DNA of 64,000 nucleotides from Undaria pinnatifida (Eukaryota > Sar > Phaeophyceae > Laminariales > Alariaceae). The position numbers were made by a program, and so were the translations under genes. The notes beneath the pieces are model-generated. The model was not told the DNA's origin. It saw only the letters and a program-made list of their open reading frames with translations, and ran no database searches. The stretch's first letter is position 1; each line of letters starts with the position of its first letter. Positions 11,380 to 22,404 of the stretch are shown one piece after another. The DNA is taken from assembly GCA_012845835.1 (NCBI GenBank), contig JABAKD010000027.1:2217189-2281188 (forward strand), written 5' to 3'.

Positions 11380-11515
11380 CGAAGGAAAAAGAAGCCCGGC
11401 GGAATGACCGGCAAGCTTGAGGCGATCTGCGTACAAGACCGAGCTTAACGAGAAAAGGAAGCCCGGCGGACGGACCGCACGCTTCAGGCCATCTGCGTAC
11501 AAGATCGAACTGAGC
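11380..11515 (+). repeat. Two tandem copies of a unit of about 67 bp
   Basis: The units both contain aagcccggcgga, then ggc-atctgcgtacaaga and a run leading to gagaaaagg or gagcgaaaa. They sit just before the long tetranucleotide array and differ at about one position in six. Confidence 0.7.
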
Positions 11516-11548
11516 GAAAAAAAAACACGTAAAGTCTCTCTCTCTATA

Positions 11549-11827
<279 letters not shown>

Positions 11828-12040
11828 ACAAAAATTTCATCTTGTACGTTTTCCGAATCACATCAGCCTGGAAGTCGTGTTCCTCGCGGAGAAGACGTAG
11901 TGTGTCATGCATCATCAACACCCGCCTGGACCATAACGTAGCCAGGCCATACACTTCTTCAGCATATGACGCTCGCATGGCTGCATCAGCGAGTCTGACC
12001 TCTCTCTCCGGTTTCTGCAACGCTACCCTTGTATCTATAA
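11828..12040 (-). pseudogene. Short helical coding remnant next to the TATC array
   Basis: On the minus strand a frame reads QKPEREVRLADAAMRASYAE, then EVYGLATLWSRRVLMMHDTL and RLLREEHDFQADVIRKTYKM before running into the repeat. It is amphipathic and looks protein-like, with an acceptor-like aag just upstream (near 12045). I do not recognise a family. It may be one exon of a lost host gene or a fragment of a transposon protein. Confidence 0.3.
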
Positions 12041-14054
12041 TATCTTTTTTTCTTCTCTACTTGTATAATCTACACTAATGCAAGAATCCCCCGGACCTGA
12101 CATGGCTCTTTCCTACCTCTGTAGGCTGGTCTTGGCTGCGCTTAAAAATAGAAATCAACCTGCATCCACTAGTGTGTTGATAGATCTCTACAGGTGTACA
12201 CGTAGCTGTCGCGGGAAGGCGTGGTGACGACTCAAGACCGTGACACAGAACGACTCAAGACGGTGACACAGAACTCTATCATATATTATCCAGCCGTCGA
12301 GCACGTCTCGGCCACATATATATGGAGAGCAAAACTAAAAGTGACAGTTCATGGCTAACCATGCCGGGAAACATCCGTCCAAACAGTCCCCTTACAGCTT
12401 ACACATGAGTCTCTTACCAACATAGTATAGAACTCCCTGATATCAGGGGATCGATAATAACCTTAAGGGGATATAGAGAGCACCCGTGGCGAAACTCGAC
12501 CAGCTCATCCTAGGAGTGGAGGGCGGGGTGTGTTCGTGTAAATTCAATGGAGAATAAGGGGGCGAAAATATTTGTAGAGAGTGCAGGGTCCGTCCTTTGC
12601 GTGGAGAAGCTTCACATTTGGATTTTTTATGACGGAGATTGCTTTGTTTTCTTGCATTCGCAGAGTATATAGGCGCGCAACGATTTCATTGACGACGACA
12701 ACAGTAAGTCGACTGGATCATGCTGAAAGTGGACGCCTTCAACGAGCTCGCGAGGCTGCTTCAAATACGTGCTGCTGGCGCTGGTTCCGACGCAAGGCCC
12801 ATCCAAGGCGTTGTCACGTTCTTCACCGAGTTTGGGCAGGTAGTATTGCCGGTGTTTTGCAATGATACAGCAGGTTCTTCGGCGTAGTGTTGGATCCATC
12901 CCCGATTTACGGTAGTCACACGGTCGGTTTAACTCCTTTACAGTTGCAACCACAAGTTAAGTTGCAAATCGCTTGGAAATAGTCTGCGATTATTTTTATA
13001 GTAGTAAAGTAGGTATATGGCGTTGTCTCTCTGTGACTGACGACATAAACTGCCCATGTACTCCTTGAAGCCGACGGTGATACAAGGCACCAAGACCACA
13101 TCAATGTCGGGGAAACCTTACGTCCAGCTCGGGCACACGATGTACCCATGATAAATCAAGTTTGCGTCCCGTAGACATTGGAGGCACTGCAGGTGCTATG
13201 GCGGAACCTCGGGATCTCGGAACACCCTCGTTTCAGTTCCCTGACACGATGGTAGCGAGTCAAGGTGCTGACGGATATGCGGCGCTATAAGGTGGTCGCA
13301 CCATGGCAATCAAGCGCTCCCGCATTAGTCAGCATTGTATAACTTGCGGGAACAAGATGCGAGTCGGGCCTTAAAAATACCAGAACAGTTATTTTGGCAC
13401 AAGAGAAGGGGGCAGTCTGCGCCTTTCAGATAAAATTAGTCAAGAAGTACAAAGGCCGTAGGAAGGAAACGCGCCCAGAACGTTCGACGGGGAGTGCTAA
13501 TGCGTGGGTGGCGCAGACCACTCGGGGGGCTGTCAATCTGTCTCAGCTTGTAACAAGCAGTAGCACTGGGGTGTGAGCTGAGTCGTTCTTGTTCCTCACT
13601 TTACGACGTGTACAACAACAGTGCATGTAGTGTGTAAAGTAATCAATCGCTGGTGTTTGGAGAAGAGCGAATCAAATAGACGGCGCGTTGTCGGTGTAGG
13701 GTACTTTTCAGTTTGTTTGGGGGGGACAGCTTGGTCGTAGTTTAGTTTGGCAGATGGGCACGTGGAATCAGGATGTTGTTTACGGGGAGCTTGGTTTGGG
13801 TGCGTTCAAGTGTTTAATAGTGCAGGGTTAAGCTTTTGCGTATGAACTCAGTCGTCTTCCTGTTTCGCTTCGTCATCGTTTTTAGTTAATAACGGTTACT
13901 ATGCACTATGTATTGTCGGGTTGCGAGTATAAGTACAATTTGATTCGGTTTCTCTTTTCGTTGGAAACACATATACTTCGAAGTGCATGGGCCCAGCTAG
14001 CACCCCGATTGTACAGCGATGCTGACTCCGAGTTCCTGCTGAGCTCAGGGGCTA
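12041..14054. other. Non-coding stretch with a 24-bp duplication
   Basis: At about 12226-12275 a 24-bp unit (acgactcaagaccgtgacac, then agaac) is present twice in tandem. Minus-strand frames at 12627-12953 and 12916-13149 are open but show no familiar motif. No gene, RNA or element could be supported in the rest. Confidence 0.4.
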
Positions 14055-14090
14055 CCCTAACCCTAACCCTGACCCTGACCCTAGCCCTAG
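14055..14090 (-). repeat. Interstitial telomere-like repeat, C-rich strand
   Basis: Three ccctaa-type units (ccctaaccctaaccctgacc) are followed by degenerate units (ccctgaccctagccctag). On the minus strand this is the TTAGGG-type sequence. It lies 3.5 kb from a second patch in the opposite orientation (17584-17617). Confidence 0.85.
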
Positions 14091-14525
14091 AGTTTAATTA
14101 CCCGTAGGAGGTAAGACCGCGAAAGTGCAGCCAACGGCATCAGGTGTCGTCAATCACTGGTCCTGAGATAGTTAAGGGCAGTAGTACCGAGGTAGTACAC
14201 CGGTGGTGTGCAGTACCGCAGTAAACGGGTCATGAAAGTATTCCTCGACAAATGAGGCATCCAAGTCGCCCCATTGTTAACGTGAACATACCAAAAGCAA
14301 TGGCTCGCGCAGTAGTTGACTGCTCTGTTGTAGCTGCGGAAAGCGTTACTGCTGCTGTATGTAGTGTTAAGATTCGCATGTGCGAGACTCTATTGTGCTA
14401 CAACTCGGCCGCAAGGAAGCCAGTCCTACCCGATCCGTTAGCACGTGCTTACTTTCAGCTTACTCAGCTACATTTAATAATTACATGCTAACCGATCGGG
14501 TATGACGGTAGGCTAAAAATATAAT

Positions 14526-14578
14526 GGTGGTACAGTATACCGTTGGTACAGTATACCGGTGGTACGGTATACTGGTGG
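14526..14578. repeat. Short palindromic minisatellite
   Basis: Units of about 17-18 bp built on ggtggtacagtatacc occur three times with changes (gttggtacagtataccg, gtggtacggtatactgg). Each contains a near-palindromic gtata-c core. A related patch (agtagtaccgaggtagtaca) lies at about 14180-14215. Confidence 0.7.
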
Positions 14579-15567
14579 TGACGTAAAAATATTAGTGTTG
14601 ACCCGAAATTGGTCGAACTCACGGCTGACGTCTTTAGACCAACTACTAGGGGCCAGATTACCGAAGAACACGGAGAATTGTAATTCGGTTTATTTTTATT
14701 ATTCATGAAAAATTCACGAAATATTTAACTCTGATGTTTTTATTTAGGAACGGCGTAGTGCGTTCTAGAAAATAAAAAAATACAAAAAACGCGAAAGGGT
14801 CATAGAACAACGGGCAACGACCGAGGCGAGCGATTATGGCTCGCGTCCTCTCCGGAGCGCCGCGGCTAGCGGCAGATTATTTTGGCCGGCAGCGGCTTGG
14901 AGGCTATGACTTTAGGCGTCTCTTGGATGGGCTGGTGCCACCCCGCCGCCCGACGCGGTCAGCAACGACGGGGATATAGCGGTCGAACTTCTGAGCTAAA
15001 TCATCATGTGGTAGTTGGTCGTGAAACTTTCGAGGTGCAGGGCGACGAAAAACTGAGTTTGCGGCGGTCTTGATTGTTTTGGAAGCGTCGAGGGAAGTCT
15101 AAGCTGTGCTAGGGACTTTTGGAGGCCGCGCTGCGGCTGCTCCGGTGGTCCTCCCTCTCGCAATGGTGGCTTCTCGCCTCTCAATCAGCAGACGACATGG
15201 CACCAATTTGCGAGGCTGACTTCGGTTACACAGAACAAGCCATGTCTAGGTGGACAAACTCCCCAGATAAAATTTTGATTTTAGATTAAATTTGACCCAG
15301 AAAGCATTATTTTTAATTCTTTCTTGAGTTTGATTTTTCGGTATGATTCTGAGAATGCCTCCTTGGTTATTCATTTTTTGACCAATCAAATGCAAATTAA
15401 ATTCAATAAAAAAAATTAAAATGAAATTCGATTTGGCAACTTCTTCGTTGATTCCGGCCCTTATTATTTTCTAATGGGGAATATTTTGAGCGATTATTTC
15501 TCTCTTAAACAACAGGGATCTATCTCTGACGCCAAAAATGAAACCACCCAATATATTATAGAAATTA
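14579..15567. other. AT-rich spacer, nothing recognised
   Basis: Contains A/T-rich blocks (about 14690-14790 and 15260-15420) and one GC-rich block (14820-15180). No coding region with a recognisable motif was found. Confidence 0.4.
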
Positions 15568-17060
15568 AATACACTCCAGCTGTGACATCGGAGATTTTGT
15601 CGAAACTCATCTTTGCAAGCTGTGTGTGATACACCGATCGTCCATATTAGGGGCTGTGTCCTCATTAGGGATATAGATCGTCGACTCCCCTCGCAACTAC
15701 AGTGTAGATATCAGGGTCAACAGGGCGATGTTAGTCAGTCCGTGCGCGGAAACTATATAACCCGTTTTTGAGGGGGACAAAATCTGACAGCTGTGGAAGG
15801 AAATGCATCAGTTTATCAGGTATATCCTGTAAGTCGTATAACCGGTGAGGGGAGGGCGGAGGTTTTAAGGACGTGGGGTCCTGGGTTTGATCAAGAGGGA
15901 GCGCGCGGGGGTGGGGGGGGTGGGGGGGCGGCAGGACGGGCGGTGCAGCTCAATCTGAGCGTGGAAACCATAAATCCTTCAAGGGGATAAACCTGACGTT
16001 TTAGAAAGAATGCACCAGTTTATCATGTATATCTTATAAGTCGAACAACCAGTGAGGAGAGGGCGGAGCGTTCGAGGAGGTGGGGGTAGGGGTGGGGGGA
16101 AGGGGGGGGACGAAAGGGTTCTTTGAATATATTTTGGTCGCATCATAGATGTAGGGGTTTGCTAGGTCAAAATGATGGTGCGGGTGGTCGGGAAAGAGGG
16201 GAGGGGGGGGGTGAATTGCAGCAGCGGCATGGATGGCTCTACATAGATAATGAGGTAATATCAAGAGTTTGGAAGCGTTAATTACTGTGGCAGATTTTGA
16301 CGTTAGGTGAGGCGTTTAAGCAGGAGGGAGCGAAAAAAGAAGGCAAAAAAAAAGGGGGCGGTGGGGGCGGTGGGGGCGGCGGGGAGGGTTTTCAAGAGGT
16401 TTAAGTCACATGAATTTTTTTAATACACTCCAGCTGTGAGATCGAAGACTGGTTCTAAACTAATCGTTGCAAGCCTGCGTGTGATACTCCGATCGCGCGT
16501 ATTACGCATGTATGTAGGGGCTTGCTATGCGCGTGGTTCTAGGTCTAGGCGGTCGTGCGGGTGGTGCGGAAGGAAGGAGGCGTTGGGGGGGGGGAAGGGA
16601 GCTGAATGAAAGCTATGTCATGGGTGGCTAGAAAGATAATGACGTCATATCAATTGCGTCGAAGTGTTTATTACTCTTGCCAATTTCGATCGAAGGTGGG
16701 GCCTTTGAACAAAAGCGTGGGGGTAGGGGGCGGGGCGGGGAGGGGGGGGGGGGAGGGGGGAGGGAAGGGGGGGAGGGAAGGGGGGGAGGGGGCGGGGGGG
16801 AGGAGGGAGGGAAGGGGGGGAGGGGGCGGGGGGGAGGAGGGAGGGGAGGAGGGAGGGGAGGAGGGGGGGGAGGGGGGGCGGAAATGATTTGGAGCTACGG
16901 TATATGGATGTCTAGAAAAATATTTTGAGCTGATATCAGCTGGGGGGTAGTGTTTAATACTCTGGCAGATTTTGGTTTTAGGTGGGGCGTTTGAACAAGA
17001 AGAGGGAACCGGGGGGGGGGGGGAGGGGGGGGGGGTGCGGGGTGCGGGACACCTCAATAT
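15568..17060 (+). repeat. Dispersed repeat family, copy 1 (two heads plus G-rich tails)
   Basis: The block starts with aatacactccagctgtga at 15568, followed by a conserved series: ttgcaagctgtgtgtgatac, a GATCG/CGTATTA patch, cgactcccct-gcaact, gtcaacagggcgatgttagt, gtgcgcggaaactata and tttgagggggacaaaat. A second head begins at about 16421. Between and after the heads are repeats of tgca-cagtttatca-gtatatc and G-rich runs. The same organisation recurs at 27070 and 33599, with inverted heads at 31310-31800 and about 32080. It has no coding capacity and may be a non-autonomous element or a satellite-like family. Confidence 0.75.
16725..16882 (+). repeat. G-rich purine minisatellite
   Basis: About 155 bp made almost only of G runs separated by single A, with occasional C (unit type gggaggaggg). 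A further run lies at about 17010-17043. Runs of three or more G spaced by one or two bases could form G-quadruplexes on the plus strand. Open frames across it in several phases are artefacts. Confidence 0.95.
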
Positions 17061-17583
17061 GTGCGCGAAGACTATAAACCCTTAAACGAGAAAATCTGGC
17101 GGTTGCATCAAGAAGACAGACTTGTATATCACTTTGGTATTATTTTTTTTTCTAGAAGATTTGGTGTTAGATGTGATATGCATATGTGCATGGGACCAGA
17201 AACCATCGTTATTTCTGGATTCAGCAATCATCGAGACCAGAAATCAGCGGATATATTGATTTATGATCCCAGAAATAACAGCTCTCTCTTCCAACCTCTC
17301 AGAACTGAGATTATTTGACGTTTAGTAGATACTACCTCGTACCAAGTATCACGTGTCACTACTCCCTATAATGTACCTGGTGTGATACCTGTCTGCTGTA
17401 TACACGTCACCCATCAGCCACAATGAATCACAAACACAACAACGACAGCATACATACCGCGCTTGTTGCACGAGGCGTTTGATTGCACATACGTGCAAGG
17501 TTTTCAGATTTGCACGTATACTCAGTACAGCTCCTGCCGACCTCGAGAGCAGACCTCGAGCCCCCCAACGGGTTCGGTTGGCG
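17061..17583. other. Spacer with a short inverted motif
   Basis: The strings gaccagaaacc, ttatttctgg, gaccagaaat and ccagaaataac (17196-17280) form small direct and inverted repeats that could fold into a hairpin. No gene was recognised. Confidence 0.4.
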
Positions 17584-17617
17584 TAAGGGTTAGGGTTAGG
17601 GTTAGGGTTAGGGTTAG
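17584..17617 (+). repeat. Interstitial telomere-like repeat, G-rich strand
   Basis: About five tandem ttaggg units (taagggttagggttagggtt onward), then degenerate gttagcgttggggtcggg. They adjoin the truncated 3' side of the minus-strand DIRS gag remnant, so that frame is read into proline-asparagine repeats. Orientation is opposite to the patch at 14055-14090. Confidence 0.9.
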
Positions 17618-17639
17618 CGTTGGGGTCGGGCCTGGGTTC

Positions 17640-18965
17640 AGGTTCGGCTGGGCAGCGTAACCGTCGTTTTGTGCGGACATGGACATAGGGAGCCGCTACA
17701 CCTAAATCGCTATTGAATTTACGTGCAAATCCAAAATACTTTGCAGATACGTGCGGCAGCGATTTTTTTTTGCGTGGTGTACCGGGGTTGGCCGGGTTGC
17801 TTTTCCTTATGGACGGCCCGTCCTGGCTTTGGCGGGGGACGTGCAATCCCTCGACGAGCTTAAGCATGTCACCCCCGCTCGAGCGAAAGGCGCTCGTGCG
17901 CTTGAACGAAGGCACGGGCGGCATCGAGAACATGAAGTCGGACGGAGGGGGCGCCATCGGCGGACATACTTGCTGTGCAAATCGCATGATGTCGTTGACC
18001 CACAGGAGGCGAAGATCGTCGTTTACCATCTCGCTCATGACAGCTCGCGCCGCGGAGCCAGAGAGCAGGATAATATTGTCAAGGGTGTGCCGGCATAGAG
18101 ACGCTGACATGAAGGCGGCGTCGATCGTTGCCACACTCTCCCGGCAAGGTCGGTCGCTGTCGCTGTCGAGGCAAAACCCAACAGACAGGACCGCCACAAG
18201 AGCCTGGCGCAAGAAATCGAGGCGGTCAGCGACCATCCGCAGGTGGTCGACCATCCCTTCCGCGCGCGGCCCGTACGCACGAACGTCAGTCACTGATTGC
18301 GCGGAGCTGGGCAGCGACTGCCGTCGTGACGTTGACGGCCTTGCCTACAAAGGACTGGATATCCGCTGCCGAGTCGCCAATTTGGGGAGGTATGCGCCCG
18401 CGGAGCACCCAGTGTTTTGTGGACGCCATTTCGTTTCATAGCGCAGCGGTGTCGTCAGTTAACTGCGACTTTTGGACGTGGCGCTCCCTCGCGTCCCCAC
18501 TGTCCCCCGGGGCCGGCTGCCGATCGGCAAAGTTGTCTATGAACTGCTGGAGCACGGCCTCGACGTTCTCGGTTTTAGACGCGCCACCAGCCACCGCATC
18601 CTGCAGCGTTTCAAAGGAGGAAAGCAGTTGATCTATCGTCGACTTGAGGCGGAACACGTCGCCGTGTTTCCGAGCAAACTCGCCAGACACCTGACCTTGC
18701 CAGTGCAGCACTTCAGCCGGTGTTGCCCCCGCAGCCTCGGACACAGCGGGACTAGGGCTGAGCAAAGATGGTGCCGCGGTGGCAGACGCAGCAGTAGCAG
18801 CAGCTGAGCGGCTGCGGCACGGCGACCTTCGGACTCAGCTTGCACAGCAACGACAGCAGCATTAGCCTCTGCCTCGACTCGCGCAGCAGCCGAGGCGGCC
18901 TGATTAGGACCGCGTACAGCAGCAGCCACGAGAGCTTCAGCCCCCGGTGACTTGCACTCCACCAT
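17640..18965 (-). pseudogene. DIRS-like element first ORF (gag-like), degenerate and truncated
   Basis: The minus-strand frame opens at an ATG near 18965 (MVECKSPGAEALVAAAV), 32 bases inside the 211-bp inverted repeat, in the position where DIRS elements carry their first ORF. The sequence is alanine- and serine-rich, then helical: LHWQGQVSGEFARKHGDVFR, FETLQDAVAGGASKTENVEA. A +1 shift near 18790, a TGA near 18438 and another shift near 18290 break it. The last part (LRMVADRLDFLRQALVAVLS, then MAPPPSDFMFSMPPVPSFKR) ends in basic residues and runs into TTAGGG-like repeats. The gag assignment rests on position next to the DIRS repeat; no zinc knuckle or other diagnostic motif was seen. Confidence 0.55.
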
Positions 18966-18996
18966 AGTCGGGAAGTGCACGAACTTGAAGTAGTCT

Positions 18997-19207
18997 CAAA
19001 CTAGTCTGTACCACACCTTGGACCTGTTGCTCTGACTCTGCTCCCCTACGCGCTCCGCGTGCACGTCGTCGCCTACACAGCCGGCCCAGGTGTACCCAAT
19101 GCTATCGCTCATACGATTATGAATTACCGCATTGATCTGATTGGTCAAACCTTTCACGTACGTACAACACCCATATTTCTCATACTTCGATAATATTCTG
19201 CTTCACG
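18997..19207 (-). repeat. DIRS terminal-type inverted repeat, left copy
   Basis: Reverse complement of 20437-20650 over about 211 bp, roughly 90% alike by eye (shared strings include agaatattatcgaagtatga, gtttgaccaatcagatcaat and ggagcgcgtaggggagcaga on the minus strand). It precedes the gag-like remnant on the minus strand, as the right copy precedes the RT of the plus-strand element. Its outer end beyond 19207 no longer matches, so this copy has lost its 5' terminus. Confidence 0.85.
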
Positions 19208-19448
19208 GGAGCCCCGCTTGTTGTGTGCGAGACAGAGCTTCGTCCAAACACAAACGCGACAGCAACAGCACCACCATCGAAACCATCACAGGCTCACCAC
19301 GCCAGCGGCACAGCAGCAGCACAGCAGCAGCACAGCAGCAGAGACAGCAGCAGAGGCGGTGGTGACCTAGCGTCGCCGGCGACAGTGTACGTGCCAGATT
19401 TCAAAATATATTCTGAGCAAACGGCAAAACAAGACCTCCAATCAACTA
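19208..19448. other. Spacer between DIRS repeat and MITE
   Basis: Contains a CAG/CAC-rich patch (about 19310-19350) and nothing recognisable as a gene. Confidence 0.4.
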
Positions 19449-20313
19449 TAGTAGCGGCTACGGTTTAAGAGAACTTTTTTAAGAGAAAGTACGGATTTAA
19501 GAGAAGGGAATTGGCTTGTACCAATCAAAATCGATTTAAGAGAGAATTCCTATTGCTTCCGAGATTTTCTCTTAAATCGAACCATTTGGAAACCACGTGG
19601 ACACACACATCACACACACACACAAATTGTGTTCAGGCTGATAGGTCGCGAGGGTAGCGTTAGTTTCTTGGGTTTGTGTTATTTGTAGGGCGAGTGATGT
19701 CTTGATAATAATGTGAAGTTTTTTTTTTTGTTGACTAGTGTTTTGTCGGGGGGTTGAATCGATGGGATGAGAGGTTGAGGGTGTTGTGTTGAGGGTACGG
19801 CGGTGGGAGGAAGGGGTGCAGTGTGTTAACGGGTGCGTCTTTCTTGAGTGCTGGTGCATTCGTAGCCTCGTGTTGTCCTTCTAGAAGAGGTGCGAGCATG
19901 AAACACATCTATAAAACAACAACAAAACCACTACTGTACCGACGTTGCGTGTCCACGTGCAAAATGTGCATCGCATGACACGACGATGATTTATTTTCCA
20001 AGCGCAGTTCTACCAAAAGCGCACCACGTACTTGGGTCCACGTGCTCGCCAACCAAGAGAATGAGCGGTGTTTGGAGGTAGCCCGACGTGGTAACGCTTG
20101 CTGCGTTACGCGACATTGAATGATACACTCTCTACGACCTCCTACGCCATATAGTTCGGACAAGAGCGTCTCTCTCTGGCGCGCTTTCGATTTGGCTACG
20201 GTATAAAAGAGAATATTCTATTATACCGTAGCCGAGACGGTATAAGAGAAAGCCGGATTTAAGAGAGAGAAATTGGCTTGTACCGACCCTCTCTTAAACC
20301 GTATCCGCTACTG
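19449..20313. mobile_element. Pogo-like MITE (Tc1/mariner type), 865 bp
   Basis: The left end reads tagtagcggctacggtttaa and onward gagaa; the reverse complement of the right end reads cagtagcggatacggtttaa and onward gagag, so about 23 bp of terminal inverted repeat differ at two or three positions. Both ends are flanked by TA (19447-19448 and 20314-20315), the target duplication of Tc1/mariner elements. CAGT ends and a ttaagaga motif are typical of pogo-like elements. Subterminal ttaagaga motifs recur at 19480-19580 and 20190-20270. No transposase frame is present, so it is non-autonomous. It sits between the two DIRS inverted repeats. Confidence 0.8.
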
Positions 20314-20436
20314 TAAAACAAAATCCCGTCTCCCAACAATAATCAGAGGCCGTAACGGACGCCCCTTATTTTTGATGCAGCGGTTTCTGGAGCCTCGGAA
20401 CTACAAAAAATCGCCAGAAATAATCGATCATTTTTT

Positions 20437-20650
20437 TCCCATAAGCAGAATATTATCGAAGTATGAGAAAATATGGGTTTTGTACGTACGTAAGAAGTTT
20501 GACCAATCAGATCAATGCGGTAACTCATAGTCGTACGAGTGATAGCCTTGGGTACACCTGGCCCAGTTGTGTAGGCGACGACCTGCACGCGGAGCGCGTA
20601 GGGGAGCAGAGTCAGAGCTACAGGTCCAAGGTGTGATACAGACTAGTTTG
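20437..20650 (+). repeat. DIRS inverted repeat, right copy
   Basis: Partner of 18997-19207 in inverted orientation. In the plus element it starts 80 bases inside the left terminus and ends at gatacagactagtttg, where RT coding sequence is abruptly joined. Confidence 0.85.
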
Positions 20651-22404
20651 TTGTGCGTCCGGGGCGGTTTTTCGTGAACCGTTTGTTGGCTTCGGTGGGT
20701 ATGCCGCGCATATCTGCCGGATCTGATTTCGGTTTTCAAGGCGCAGATGTTTCCCCCCCCCCAAAAAAAAAAAAAAAAAAAAAAGGGGCTGCTGCCGTCG
20801 CGCACGTCGGAATTTCCCCGCCGCGGGGGGTTCCAGTTGTCTCTATCCCGGGTGATTGTGGGCCTGTTTCTGGCTCTGGTGGCAACGCCGGGAACTACTT
20901 CTTTGTGAGGTATTACGTAAACGATGGCACTGTCGTCGAGTTGCAATGGTGGCCGGACGGTCGCCGTTGTTTGCGCGCTGTCCAGTCGCTGGCATTGAAC
21001 ATTTTCGCTTGTTGGGCGAACGTGGCGTCTCTGATCCACCCCTCCTGTCCGCCAGAAAAAAAATCACTGACTGGGACACGCAACTGGAGGTGTTGGGTTG
21101 GATCATTGACACGGAAGTGCTTACGGTTACGTTGCCGTCCCATAAGCGCCTCAAGCTGCAAAATCTCCTTGCGGAATGGCCCTTGTTTCGTACACCTGCT
21201 TCAGCGAGGCAGGTGTCGCAGTTCGTTGGCCTCCTTATACATGTCTCCTTTGTTGTGCGTCCGGGGCGGTTTTTCGTGAACCGTTTGTTGGCTTCGGTGG
21301 GTATGCCGCGCATATCTGCCGGATCTGATTTCGGTTTTCAAGGCGCAGATGTTTCCCAAAAAGGGGCTGCTGCCGTCGCGCACGTCGGAATTTCCCCGCT
21401 GCGGGGGGTTCCAGTTGTCTCTATCCCGGGTGATTGTGGGCCTGTTTCTGGCTCTGGTGGCAACGCCGGGAACTACTTCTTTGTGAGGTATTACGTAGAC
21501 GATGGCATTGTCGTCGAGTTGCAATGGTGGCTGGACGGTCGCCGTTGTTTGCGCGCTGTCCAGTCGCTGGCATTGAACATTTTCGCTTGTTGGGCGAACG
21601 TGGTGTCTCTGATCTGATCTCCTGTCCGCCAGAAAAAATCACTGACTGGGACACGCAACTGGAGGTGTTGGGTTGGATCATTGACACGGAGGTGCTTACG
21701 GTTACGTTGCCGTCCCATAAGCGCCTCAAGCTGCAGAATCTCCTTGCGGAATGGCCCTCGTCTCGTACATCTGCTTCAGCGAGGCAGGTGTCGCAGTTCG
21801 TTGGCTTCCTTATACATGTCTCCTTTGTTGTGCGTCCGGGGCGGTTTTTCGTGAACCGTTTGTTGGCTTCGGTGGGTATGCCGCGCATATCTGCCGGATC
21901 TGATTTCGGTTTTCAAGGCGCAAATGTTTCCCAAAAAGGGGTTGCTGCCGTCACGCACGTCGGAATTTCCCCGCTGCGGGGGGGTTCCAGTTGTCTCTAT
22001 CCCGGGTGATTGTGGGCCTGTTTCTGGCTCTGGTGGCAACGCCGGGAACTACTTCTTTGTGAGGTATTACGTAGACGATGGCATTGTCGTCGAGTTGCAA
22101 TGGTGGCCGGACGGTCGCCGTTGTTTGCGCGCTGTCCAGTCGCTGGCATCGGACCATTTTCGCTTGTTGGGCGAACGTGGCGTCTCTGATCCACCCCTCC
22201 TGTCCGCCAGAAAAATCACTGACTGGGACACGCAACTGGAGGTGTTGGGTTGGATCATTGACACAGAGGCGCTTACGGTTACGTTGCCGTCCCATAAGCA
22301 CCTCAAGTTGCAAAAATCTCCTTGCGGAGTGGCCCTCGTCTCGTACATCTGCTTCAGCGAGGCAGGTGTCGCAGCTCGTTGGCTTCCTTATACATGTTTC
22401 TTTG
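20651..22404 (+). repeat. Three tandem copies of a unit of about 575-602 bp encoding the RT core
   Basis: Units begin with ttgtgcgtccggggcggttt at 20651, 21253 and 21828; a fourth start at 22405 (ctgtgcgtcc) leads on into the normal downstream sequence. Lengths are 602, 575 and 577 bp. Each unit encodes the same segment: VRPGRFFVNRLLASVGMPRI, then NYFFVRYYVDDG, FRLLGERGVSD-, WDTQLEVLGWIIDT and LPSHK. Unit 1 has YVND instead of YVDD, and its C3A5 tract has grown to C10A22. Units differ from one another at a few percent of positions, plus small indels that break the frame. Confidence 0.95.

Noticed and set aside
16606-17057. Glycine- and proline-rich frames on both strands
   Set aside because: Produced by the G-rich minisatellite; no start context, domain or conserved flank.
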